DNA from: an uncultured Paracoccus sp.
GTDB taxonomy: Bacteria > Pseudomonadota > Alphaproteobacteria > Rhodobacterales > Rhodobacteraceae
Assembly: GCF_937873615.1 (NCBI RefSeq)
Contig: NZ_CALMYP010000004.1
Span: 62,001-126,000, forward strand
Direction: 5' to 3'
DNA length: 64,000 bases
The notes under the pieces are model-generated. The model had not been told where the DNA came from. It worked only from the letters and a program-made list of their open reading frames with translations, and ran no database searches. Shown piece by piece: positions 41,231 through 49,427 of the stretch. The translations under genes were made by a program, and so were the position numbers. The first letter of the stretch is position 1. The number at the start of each line of letters is the position of its first letter.

Positions 41231-42244
41231 ATGGCGCGCAAGACCACCGCCGAGGATGTCGCGCGAGAGGCCGGGGTCTCGGCCTCGACCGTGGATCGGG
41301 TGCTGAACGGGCGCGGCGGGGTCAGCAAGGCCAAGGAGCAGCGCGTCTATGCCGCCGCGCGACGGCTGAAGCTGGACCGTGCCCTGAACCCGCGCGAGGC
41401 GCGCACGCTGCGCGTCGCCGCCTTCATCCAGCCGCCGGCGAATGTGTTTCACGCCGCGCTGAAACGCGCCATCGCGCGCGAGAACCGGGGCCCGAACCCG
41501 TTCAACATCCAGATCCGGGTGTTTCATGTCGATCCCGCCCGCCCGACCGAGGCCGCGCGACTGGTCCGGCAGGTCGGTGCGGCGCATGATGCGCTGATGG
41601 TCTGCGCCGCCCATGACGACCGGCTGGCGCGGGTGCTGGACGGGTTCATCGCCGCCGGTATGCCGGTGGTGGCGCTGGCGACCGATATCCGTTGTCCCGG
41701 CGCGATCTATGTGGGCCCGGACAATTACCGCTCGGGCCGTCTGGCGGGCGAATTGATGGGCCGGTTGCTGGGGCGACAGGGCGGCGAGGTGATCGTCATC
41801 GCCGGGCTTCTGGCCATGATCGGCCAGCAGGAACGCCATGCCGGGTTTCGCGACGTGCTGCGCGAACGCCATCCGCTTTGCAAGGTCACCACGCTGCGGG
41901 AAAGCGGCGAACGCGGCCATGTCGCGGGCGATCTGGTGCGGCGCGCCCTGCGCCTGAGCCCGCGGATCGGCGGCATCTACAATTCCTGCGCCGGTGTCGG
42001 CGCGATTGCCGAGGCCCTGCACCGGGCCGGGCGGCAGGGTGATGTCGTCTTCATCGCCCATGAGTTGACCGAGAACCGCCGGTCGTTGCTGGAATCCGGC
42101 GCGGTCGATGTGCTGATCGACCAGAACCCGCAGCTTGAAATCGAAGCCGCGCTGCGCGCCATTGCCGGGGCCTTTGGCCGGCTGGACCCGCCGCCGGGGC
42201 CGACCGTCACCCCGGTAACCATCCTCACGCGCGAGAACTGCTGA
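41231..42244 (+). CDS. LacI-family regulator 1 of the inositol locus
   Basis: 337 residues. N-terminal LacI helix-turn-helix and hinge helix: AEDVAREAGVSASTVDRVLN, then a periplasmic-binding-protein-like sensor domain with GPDNYRSGRLAGELMGRLLG and IGGIYNSCAGVGAIAEALHR. AGGAGAGG precedes the start and a perfect operator palindrome overlaps the leader, so autoregulation is likely. Effector unknown; an inositol derivative is likely from context. Confidence 0.9.
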   Translation: MARKTTAEDVAREAGVSASTVDRVLNGRGGVSKAKEQRVYAAARRLKLDRALNPREARTLRVAAFIQPPANVFHAALKRAIARENRGPNPFNIQIRVFHVDPARPTEAARLVRQVGAAHDALMVCAAHDDRLARVLDGFIAAGMPVVALATDIRCPGAIYVGPDNYRSGRLAGELMGRLLGRQGGEVIVIAGLLAMIGQQERHAGFRDVLRERHPLCKVTTLRESGERGHVAGDLVRRALRLSPRIGGIYNSCAGVGAIAEALHRAGRQGDVVFIAHELTENRRSLLESGAVDVLIDQNPQLEIEAALRAIAGAFGRLDPPPGPTVTPVTILTRENC

Positions 42245-42279
42245 CCGGGCCGCCGGTTGCAATATGCCCTCATCGCGGT

Positions 42280-42317
42280 GATGATCTGCATCATCCGTCT
42301 TGAGGTAAGAACATCAT
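42280..42317. promoter_or_regulatory. Operator-like sites before LacI regulator 2
   Basis: GATGAT-CTGC-ATCATC (42280-42295) is an inverted repeat. TGAGGTAAGAACATCAT (42301-42317) matches 13 of 17 bases of the site at 43346-43362 before the transporter operon and runs into the start codon. It suggests autoregulation by the regulator at 42316. Confidence 0.55.
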
Positions 42318-43353
42318 GGCCCGACCGACCATCGCCGATCTGGCCCGCGTGGCCGGCGTCAGCACCGCCACCGTCGACCGGGTGCTGAACGGCCGGCCCA
42401 ATGTGCGCGAGGAAACCGTCCGCCGCGTCCATCAGGCGGCCGAGGAGATCGGCTATCACGGGGCCAATGCGATCCGGAACCGGATGCTGGCGGACCGGCC
42501 CCGGCTGCGCCTCGGTCTGGTGCTGCAAAAGCCGCGCCATGCCTTCTATCAGGATGTGCAGGCGATTTTCGAGGCCGAGGCCCGCGCCTGCACCCAGTGC
42601 AAGGTCGAGATATCGACCCGCTTCACCGAGACCGGCACGCCCGAGGAACTGGCCGGGATCCTGCGCAGTTTTCGGGGCCGCGCCGATGCGGTGGCGGCGA
42701 CCGGCATCGACCACCACCTCGTCACCCGGGCCGTGCAGGAGCTGCGCGATGCCGGGGTGCCGGTCTATTCGCTGCTGTCGGATTTTGCCCAAGGGGTGCG
42801 CGAAACCTTTTTCGGCACCAACAATATCAAGGTCGGTCGCATGGCGGGCTGGTTCATTGCCGGGCTGTCGCCGCGTCCCGGCAAGGTCGGGCTGTTCATC
42901 GGCGGGTCGCGCTATCACGGCCACGAATTGCGCGAGACCGGGTTTCGCAGCTTCTTCCGCGAGAACGCCCCGGATTTTCACCTGCTCGATACCCAGATCA
43001 ACATGGAAACCCGGCAACTGACCTATGAGGCGACGGTCAGCCTTCTGTCGCGGCATCGCGATCTGGTCGGGCTCTATTGCGCGGGCGGCGGCATGGAGGG
43101 CGCCATCGAGGCCGTGCGCGAGATGCGCCGGCCTGGCGACATGGTCCTGATCGTGAACGAGTTGACCCCGGAGAGCCGTGCCGGATTGCAGGACCGGACG
43201 CTGGGCCTGGTGCTGTCCACGCCGGTCCGCCAGATCGCCGAGGATCTGATTGCGATGATGATCGTGACCTCGGACAAGGGCATGGCCGAAACCCCCGGTC
43301 AGCGCTTCTTCCCGGCGCAGGTCTGGACGCCGGAAAGCGAGTTCATGAGGTGA
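42316..43353 (+). CDS. LacI-family regulator 2 of the inositol locus
   Basis: 345 residues with the HTH IADLARVAGVSTATVDRVLN and a sugar-binding-type sensor domain (DAVAATGIDHHLVTRAVQEL, FFGTNNIKVGRMAGWFIAGL, GLYCAGGGMEGAIEAVREM). Its gene ends where an operator-like repeat begins, and the inositol ABC transporter operon follows 221 bases later. It probably represses that operon. It is distinct in sequence from regulator 1, so the locus has two sensors. Confidence 0.9.
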   Translation: MARPTIADLARVAGVSTATVDRVLNGRPNVREETVRRVHQAAEEIGYHGANAIRNRMLADRPRLRLGLVLQKPRHAFYQDVQAIFEAEARACTQCKVEISTRFTETGTPEELAGILRSFRGRADAVAATGIDHHLVTRAVQELRDAGVPVYSLLSDFAQGVRETFFGTNNIKVGRMAGWFIAGLSPRPGKVGLFIGGSRYHGHELRETGFRSFFRENAPDFHLLDTQINMETRQLTYEATVSLLSRHRDLVGLYCAGGGMEGAIEAVREMRRPGDMVLIVNELTPESRAGLQDRTLGLVLSTPVRQIAEDLIAMMIVTSDKGMAETPGQRFFPAQVWTPESEFMR

Positions 43354-43383
43354 TTACATCATTTCCAGTTGATTTTACCTCAT
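43346..43383. promoter_or_regulatory. Operator-like region before the iol operon
   Basis: ATGAGGT and ACCTCAT flank 24 bases as a 7-bp inverted repeat. TGAGGTGATTACATCAT (43346-43362) recurs nearly unchanged before the start of regulator 2. The remaining gap to 43574 holds no gene and must contain the operon promoter; AGGAGG lies just before the start at 43575. Confidence 0.55.
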
Positions 43384-43574
43384 GAATGATGCGTTCCGGG
43401 TCTGCATTTCGTTGACCCGCTGACCCAAATCGGGAATCTTGAGGCGTCGGCACGGGTAAGGAGGCCCGGCCGCGATCTGTTCAAAGTCGCAGCACCAACA
43501 CCGCTTTCGGGCGGGTGGTTTGGCTTGGTCAAGCGATACCTGCGACGCTGAATGCGTCGCGCTAGGAGGAGAGA

Positions 43575-44519
43575 ATGAAGAAGATTTTGCTGTCGACCGC
43601 TCTGGTCGCGGGTCTCGCCGGGGGCGCAAGCGCCGAGAATGTCGGCGTCAGCATGGCGCTGTTCGACGACAACTTCCTGACCGTGCTGCGCAACGGCATT
43701 CAGGACCTGGCGAAGGGCATGGACGATGTCGATGTCCAGGTCGAGGATGCCCAGAACGATGTGGCCAAGCAGCTTGACCAGATCAACAACTTCATCGCCT
43801 CGGGCGTCGATGCGATCATCGTGAACCCGGTAGATACCTCGGCCACGCAGGCGATGACCGACGCGGCTTCGGCGGCGGGCGTGCCGCTGGTCTTCGTGAA
43901 CCGCCAGCCGACCAATGTCGACACGCTGCCCGATGGTCAGGCCTTCGTCGCCTCGGACGAGCGCGAATCCGGCACGCTGGAAACCGTTCAGGTCTGCGAT
44001 CTGCTGGCTGCCGCCGGCAAGACCGAGGCCAATGTCTATGTCCTGATGGGCGAGCTGTCGAACCAGGCGGCGGTGCAGCGCACGGCCGATATCCACGATG
44101 TCATCGACGGCGGCAAATGCGCGGTCACGCTGAACATCATCGACGAGCAGACCGCCAACTGGCAGCGCAACGAGGCGCAGGACCTGATGACCAACTGGCT
44201 GTCCACCGGCGCGCCTTTCGACGCCGTGATCTCGAACAATGACGAGATGGCCATCGGCGCGATCCAGGCGATGAAGGCGGCGGGCATCAGCATGGAGGAT
44301 GTCGTCGTCGGCGGCATCGACGCCACCCAGGACGCGCTTCTGGCCATGGCCGCCGGAGAGCTTGACGTGACCGTGTTCCAGGACGCGGCGGGGCAGGGTT
44401 CGGGCGCGCTGGATGCGGCGCTGAAACTGGCCCGGGGCGAGGCCGTCGAGCAGAAGGTCTATGTGCCCTTCAAGCTGGTGACGCCCGAGAACATGGCCGA
44501 GTTCTCTCACAGCAACTGA
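43575..44519 (+). CDS. Inositol ABC transporter, periplasmic binding protein
   Basis: 314 residues with a Sec signal peptide ending GGASA. The mature part is a type-I sugar-binding fold: LDQINNFIASGVDAIIVNPV, FVNRQPTNVD, FVASDERESGTLETVQVCDL, SNNDEMAIGAIQAMKAAG and VGGIDATQDALLAMAAGELD. Its position before the permease, the ATPase and inositol catabolic genes makes it an IbpA-like inositol receptor. First gene of the long right-facing operon. Confidence 0.92.
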   Translation: MKKILLSTALVAGLAGGASAENVGVSMALFDDNFLTVLRNGIQDLAKGMDDVDVQVEDAQNDVAKQLDQINNFIASGVDAIIVNPVDTSATQAMTDAASAAGVPLVFVNRQPTNVDTLPDGQAFVASDERESGTLETVQVCDLLAAAGKTEANVYVLMGELSNQAAVQRTADIHDVIDGGKCAVTLNIIDEQTANWQRNEAQDLMTNWLSTGAPFDAVISNNDEMAIGAIQAMKAAGISMEDVVVGGIDATQDALLAMAAGELDVTVFQDAAGQGSGALDAALKLARGEAVEQKVYVPFKLVTPENMAEFSHSN

Positions 44520-44608
44520 GGCGAAGGCCTTGGCAAGTGGCCGGGCGGCGTATTGTCCCGCCCGGCACAACCGGCAGACCTGCCGCGTCCCCTTGGAGGT
44601 TTTGAACC

Positions 44609-45685
44609 ATGTCAGATAGTTCGCACGGTGTCGGCGGGCTGAGCTTCGACACGTCGAAGCGCGCCCTTCCGGCGGAAGCCGGTGTCGCCATCGCACTCGT
44701 TCTGATCGTCGTCGCATTCGAGCTGCTCGGACGGTTGCTGATGCATGACAGCTTTCTGTTCAACACGCGTGAGAATGTTCCGGGCATCTTCAACCAGGCG
44801 CGGCTTCAGATCATCATTCTTCAGGTGTCCATTATCGGCATCATCGCCATCGGCGTGACCCAGGTCATCATCACCGGCGGCATCGACCTGAGCTCCGGCT
44901 CCATCGTCGGCATGACCGCCATGATCGCCATGAGCTTCGCCCAGGTGGGTCAGGTCAACGGCATGGACAATACCCGCGCGGTCTTCTTCGACCGGGGCTG
45001 GGTCGATCTGCCGGTCATCGTTCCGATCGTCGTTGGTCTGGTCTGCGGGATTGCCGCCGGGCTGATCAACGGGCTGTTCATCGCCTATACCAGGATCCCG
45101 CCCTTCATCGCGACGCTGGGGATGATGGTCTCGGCGCGCGGCGTGGCGAAATGGTGGACGGCGGGGCAGCCGGTCTCGTTCCCGACCGAAAGCTATGCCG
45201 CCATCGGCGCAGGGATGCGCCCGGTCATCATCTTCATCTGCCTGGCGATCCTGTTTCACCTGATCCTGAAATACACCGTCTATGGCAAGCATACCTATGC
45301 CATCGGCTCGAACGAGGCCGCCGCGCGCATGTCGGGCATCAATGTCGCCCGCCACAAGGTGCTGGTCTATACCATCGCAGGCCTTCTGGCCGGCATCGCC
45401 GCCATCGTGCTGAGCGCCAAGAACCTGACCGCGCAGGCCGGCATGGGGATGATGTACGAACTCGACGCCATCGCCATGGCGGTGATCGGGGGGATCTCGC
45501 TCTCGGGGGGACGCGGCACCATCCTCGGGACCGTGCTGGGGGCGCTGATCTTCGGGGTCATCATCTCGGGTTTCACCTTCCTGAGGCTGGACGCCTATTA
45601 CCAGGAAATGGTCAAGGGCGCGATCATCGTCGGCGCCGTGGTGCTGGACCAATGGCGGCAGAGCCGCTCGTCCACAAGGTCGTAA
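44609..45685 (+). CDS. Inositol ABC transporter permease
   Basis: 358 residues with about nine membrane segments of the ribose/inositol (RbsC) family. Marker stretches are IGVTQVIITGGIDLSSGSIV near residue 90, GLINGLFIAYTRIPPFIATL, YAIGSNEAAARMSGINVARH and ISLSGGRGTILGTVLGALIF. It probably forms a homodimeric channel with the ATPase encoded 10 bases downstream. Confidence 0.93.
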   Translation: MSDSSHGVGGLSFDTSKRALPAEAGVAIALVLIVVAFELLGRLLMHDSFLFNTRENVPGIFNQARLQIIILQVSIIGIIAIGVTQVIITGGIDLSSGSIVGMTAMIAMSFAQVGQVNGMDNTRAVFFDRGWVDLPVIVPIVVGLVCGIAAGLINGLFIAYTRIPPFIATLGMMVSARGVAKWWTAGQPVSFPTESYAAIGAGMRPVIIFICLAILFHLILKYTVYGKHTYAIGSNEAAARMSGINVARHKVLVYTIAGLLAGIAAIVLSAKNLTAQAGMGMMYELDAIAMAVIGGISLSGGRGTILGTVLGALIFGVIISGFTFLRLDAYYQEMVKGAIIVGAVVLDQWRQSRSSTRS

Positions 45686-45695
45686 GGGGGACATC

Positions 45696-46526
45696 ATGGC
45701 TAGCGATCTGCAAACCAATATCTCGGGTGCGACTGCGCACCATTCCGAAACCGTGCCGGGCGATGTGATCCTGCGCACCGAGGGCCTGACCAAGCATTAC
45801 GGCGGCGTGCATGCGCTGGTGGACTGCAATTTCGAGATCCGCAAGGGCGAGCATGTGGCGATCATGGGCGATAACGGGGCCGGGAAATCGACCTTCGTGC
45901 GCCAGATCACCGCGGTCGAGCAGCGGACCTCGGGCAAGGTCTGGTTCAACGGCGAATATGTCGAGTTCGACGGCCCGCTGGCCGCGCGTGAAGCCGGGAT
46001 CGAGACGGTGTTCCAGACCCTTGCGCTGGCCGATCACCTCGATGTGCCGGACAACCTGTTCCTCGGGCGGGAATTGCGCAAGTTCAACCTCGGGCCGTTC
46101 TCGATCCTCGATTACAAGGCCATGCACAAGGCGACCCGCGACGGGCTGGAAAAGACCGGGGTGAAGATCCCCAATATCCGCAACACCATCCAGAACATGT
46201 CGGGCGGTCAGCGCCAATGCGTCGCCATCGCCCGCACCGCGACCTTCCATTCCAAGCTGACCATCATGGACGAACCCACGGCGGCGCTTGGCGTGCAGGA
46301 GACCGCGCAGGTCGAGAACATCATCCGGGCACTGAAGGAACAGGGCGAGCCCCTGATCCTGATCAGCCACAACATGCGGCAGGTCATGGATCTGTGCGAC
46401 CGGATCGTGGTCTGGCGGCGCGGGCGCATCTGCGCCAACCTGCGCAAGGAAGACACCGATGGCGAGGATGTCGTGGCCTATATCACCGGCGCCAAGACCC
46501 AGCCCGAATACGATACGGCGGCATAG
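45696..46526 (+). CDS. Inositol ABC transporter ATPase, single-domain
   Basis: 276 residues with Walker A GDNGAGKSTFVRQI, signature MSGGQRQCVAIAR, Walker B LTIMDEPTAALG and the switch histidine in LILISHNMRQV. Most ATPases of the ribose/inositol class carry two fused domains and have about 500 residues; this one has a single domain and must act as a homodimer, as in FrcA-type systems. AGGGGG precedes the start. Confidence 0.93.
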   Translation: MASDLQTNISGATAHHSETVPGDVILRTEGLTKHYGGVHALVDCNFEIRKGEHVAIMGDNGAGKSTFVRQITAVEQRTSGKVWFNGEYVEFDGPLAAREAGIETVFQTLALADHLDVPDNLFLGRELRKFNLGPFSILDYKAMHKATRDGLEKTGVKIPNIRNTIQNMSGGQRQCVAIARTATFHSKLTIMDEPTAALGVQETAQVENIIRALKEQGEPLILISHNMRQVMDLCDRIVVWRRGRICANLRKEDTDGEDVVAYITGAKTQPEYDTAA

Positions 46527-46535
46527 GAGAGGATC

Positions 46536-46628
46536 ATGCGGAAACTTCTGACCATCCCGGCGCTTCTGGTTCTGTCCGCCGCGCCGGCATTTGCCGAAAC
46601 CCGCGACAACATGGCCGATTACCAATAG
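46536..46628 (+). CDS. Thirty-residue secreted peptide inside the iol operon
   Basis: ATG 46536 to TAG 46626: a signal peptide (MRKLLTIPALLVLSAAPAFA) followed by only ten residues, ETRDNMADYQ. AGGAGAGG lies upstream with good spacing, nine bases after the ATPase gene. The signal peptide is well formed, so this is either a genuine micro-peptide or the start of a decayed periplasmic protein. The 84 bases after it hold no gene. Confidence 0.55.
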   Translation: MRKLLTIPALLVLSAAPAFAETRDNMADYQ

Positions 46629-46712
46629 GCGCGGACCCCCGCGCCGATCCCCCGATTTCCTGCGGTGCCGCCACCGCACCGGCCCTGCTGTGCCGGATGA
46701 AAGGACAGACCG

Positions 46713-47612
46713 ATGAAAATCGCCCTCGACCCGTTCATGCATCGTCATCTGACGCTGAAACAACTGCCGTCCAAAGTGGCCGAACTGGGCTATGAGTGGA
46801 TCGAACTTTCCCCCCGCGCCGATTTCCTCGAATGGTTCAAGGCGCCGCGCGTGTTCCCCGACCGGGTGAAATCCTTCAAGCGCGCTTTGTCTGACGCCAA
46901 TGTCGGCATCGCCACGCTTCTGCCCATGTATCGCTGGGCCTCGAATGACGAGGATGAGCGTCAGGCCGCCGTCCGCCACTGGAAACGCGCCATCGAGATC
47001 GCGGTCGAGATGGGCGTGGACACCATGAACTCCGAATTCGGGCGCGGCCCGCATCCCGACAAGGGCACCTGTTATTGCTGCCATACGGGCAGCATGATCG
47101 AGGCCTGCGAGGATGCCTGGTGGCGGTCGATGGAGGAACTGGTGCCGATCCTGGAGCGCGAAGGCATCAACCTGCATATCGAACCGCATCCCGAGGATTG
47201 GACCGAGACCCTGCAGCCCTCGGTGGACCTGATCCGCACGGTGAATTCGAAGCGCGTCAAATTCCTCTATTGCACGCCGCATACCTTCTATTTCGGCGAT
47301 GACACGGTGGCGATGCTGCGCGAATGCGCGGACGTGCTGGCCCATGTCCACATTGCCGATACGTTCAACCACAAGGCCAGCAGCGGGTTGCGCTATATCA
47401 TCAACCCGCCCGGATCGCAGGCGCGCGTCCACCAACACCTGAATATCGGGCAGGGCGAGGTGCCCTGGGACGATTTCTATCGCACGCTGGCCGAGATCGG
47501 CTTCGACGGCATCATGACCGCCTGCGTCTTTGCGTGGGAGGAAAAGGCCGACGAGAGCGGGAAATTCATGCGCGGCGAGATGCAGCGCCTGATCGACAGA
47601 TATTTCAAGTGA
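46713..47612 (+). CDS. iolH: IolH-family TIM-barrel protein
   Basis: 299 residues, closely patterned on Bacillus Iol[96 protein letters not shown] and [14 protein letters not shown]. It is a sugar phosphate isomerase/epimerase-like barrel in inositol catabolism whose exact reaction is not settled. AAAGGACAG precedes the start. Confidence 0.92.
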   Translation: MKIALDPFMHRHLTLKQLPSKVAELGYEWIELSPRADFLEWFKAPRVFPDRVKSFKRALSDANVGIATLLPMYRWASNDEDERQAAVRHWKRAIEIAVEMGVDTMNSEFGRGPHPDKGTCYCCHTGSMIEACEDAWWRSMEELVPILEREGINLHIEPHPEDWTETLQPSVDLIRTVNSKRVKFLYCTPHTFYFGDDTVAMLRECADVLAHVHIADTFNHKASSGLRYIINPPGSQARVHQHLNIGQGEVPWDDFYRTLAEIGFDGIMTACVFAWEEKADESGKFMRGEMQRLIDRYFK

Positions 47613-47622
47613 GGCAGGAAAA

Positions 47623-48630
47623 ATGACCGTCAGAATTGGCGTTATCGGCACCGGCATGATCGGCCGGGATCATACAAGGCGCATCAGCCAGGTGCTTTCC
47701 GGGGCCGAGGTGGTCGCGCTCAGCGATTACAGCCCCGAGGCCGCGCGCAAGGTGCAGGCCGAACTGGTCCCCGGGGCAAAGGTCCATGACAAGGGCGAAG
47801 ACTTGATCGCCGCACCCGATGTGGATGCGGTTCTGGTCTGCTCGACCGGCGCAACCCATGAACCTTACGTTCTGGCCGCCATCGCCGCCGGCAAGCCGGT
47901 CTTCTGCGAAAAGCCGCTGGCGACCACGGCGGCGGGCGCGCTGCGCATCGTTCAGGCCGAGGTCGCGCATGGCAGCCGGCTGGTGCAGGTCGGCTTCATG
48001 CGCCGCTATGACGCCGGTTACCGGATGCTGAAACAGGTCGTAGACAATGACATCGGCACGCCCTTGATGGTCCATGCGGCACACCGGAACCCGACCGTGC
48101 CTGACGCCTATCACACCCCCATGGCCATCCATGACACCCTGATCCACGAAATCGACGTGCTGCGCTGGCTGCTCGACGACGATTACGTCTCGGCTCAGGT
48201 GGTGTTTCCGCGCAAGTCCAGCCACGCGCATCAGAACCTGCGCGACCCGCAGATGGTGCTGCTGGAGACGCGGAAGGGCATCCGCATAGATGTCGAGATC
48301 TTCGTGAACTGCCGTTACGGCTATGACATCCAGTGTCAGGTCGTGGGCGAGGAGGGGCTGGCCAACCTGCCCGAGCCGATGGCGATCACGCTGCGCAAGC
48401 AGGCCCGCCTCCAGAACGCCATCATGACCGACTGGAAGGACCGCTTCATCGACAGCTACGATGTCGAACTGGCCGATTTCATCAGGGCCGCCGCTGCCGG
48501 CACCGCCGCCGGTCCGTCCAGCTGGGACGGCTATGTCGCGGCCATCACCTCGGATGCCTGCGTCGCCGCGCAGGAAAGCGGCCTGATCACCCCCATCACT
48601 CTGCCGGACCGCCCGGCGCTCTACGACTGA
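47623..48630 (+). CDS. iolG: Inositol 2-dehydrogenase, Bacillus IolG type
   Basis: 335 residues with [81 protein letters not shown] and [19 protein letters not shown], stretches nearly the same as in Bacillus IolG. It oxidises myo-inositol to 2-keto-myo-inositol with NAD, the first catabolic step. It follows iolH by 10 bases. Confidence 0.94.
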   Translation: MTVRIGVIGTGMIGRDHTRRISQVLSGAEVVALSDYSPEAARKVQAELVPGAKVHDKGEDLIAAPDVDAVLVCSTGATHEPYVLAAIAAGKPVFCEKPLATTAAGALRIVQAEVAHGSRLVQVGFMRRYDAGYRMLKQVVDNDIGTPLMVHAAHRNPTVPDAYHTPMAIHDTLIHEIDVLRWLLDDDYVSAQVVFPRKSSHAHQNLRDPQMVLLETRKGIRIDVEIFVNCRYGYDIQCQVVGEEGLANLPEPMAITLRKQARLQNAIMTDWKDRFIDSYDVELADFIRAAAAGTAAGPSSWDGYVAAITSDACVAAQESGLITPITLPDRPALYD

Positions 48631-48638
48631 GGTCCGCA

Positions 48639-49427
48639 ATGCGCTTCGCCATCAACCATATCTCGGCCCCGAAGCTGCCGCTGGCGGAATTCTTCGCCAT
48701 GTGCCGCCGCCTCGGCGTGGCGGAGGTCGAGATCCGCAACGACATCCCCGATGTTCTGGGAACCATGACCCCGCAGGCCGTGCGCGCCGAGGCCGAGGCG
48801 CAGGGCATCGCCATCCTGTCGATCAACGCGCTTTATCCGTTCAACCTCTGGTCCGGCGATCTGCCCGACCGGGCCCGGCGCATGGCCGATTACGCGGCCG
48901 AGGCAGGGGTGAAATCGCTGGTCATGTGCCCGCTGAACGATGGCACCCGGGTGCCGCATTCCGCCGTGGTCGAGGCGCTTGATGCGATGAAGCCGATCCT
49001 GAAGGCGCATGGGCTGGTCGGGCTGGTCGAACCGCTCGGCTTCCCGATCAGTTCGCTTCGGACCAAGGCCGAGGCCATCGCCGCCATCACCGAGGCCGGC
49101 GATGACGGCACTTACAGGTTGATGCACGACACCTTCCATCACCATCTTGCGGGCGAGGCGGAATTCTATCCGAACCGCACCGGGCTGGTGCATGTCTCGG
49201 GCGTGACCGATCCTGCATTGGCGGTCGGGGACATGCTGGACGCGCATCGGGTGCTGGTCGATACCGAGGATCGTTTGAATAATATTTTGCAAATCAAGGC
49301 CTTGCTTGCTGCCGGTTATAATGGTCCCTTCTCCTTCGAGCCTTTCGCGACCGAGGTGCATGACGCGCCTGACCCCGAGGCGGCGTTGCGGGAGAGTATG
49401 GATTACATTCGGGAGGCAGTCGCATGA
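48639..49427 (+). CDS. IolI-like TIM-barrel isomerase
   Basis: 262 residues from ATG 48639. A small xylose-isomerase-like barrel with the IolI pattern: VAEVEIRNDIPD, ILSINALYPFNLW, VMCPLNDGTRVPHSAVVEAL, LVEPLGFPISSLRTKAEAIA, MHDTFHHHLAGEAEF, VHVSGVTDP and FSFEPFATEV. The Glu, Asp and His residues in these motifs would bind metal. It probably isomerises 2-keto-myo-inositol. Its stop overlaps iolC as ATGA. Confidence 0.82.
   Translation: MRFAINHISAPKLPLAEFFAMCRRLGVAEVEIRNDIPDVLGTMTPQAVRAEAEAQGIAILSINALYPFNLWSGDLPDRARRMADYAAEAGVKSLVMCPLNDGTRVPHSAVVEALDAMKPILKAHGLVGLVEPLGFPISSLRTKAEAIAAITEAGDDGTYRLMHDTFHHHLAGEAEFYPNRTGLVHVSGVTDPALAVGDMLDAHRVLVDTEDRLNNILQIKALLAAGYNGPFSFEPFATEVHDAPDPEAALRESMDYIREAVA

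Noticed and set aside
39235-41589. Forward open frame of 784 codons across the leftward inositol genes
   Set aside because: Antisense to the IolE-like and IdhA-type genes and overlapping the LacI gene start; no recognisable domain.
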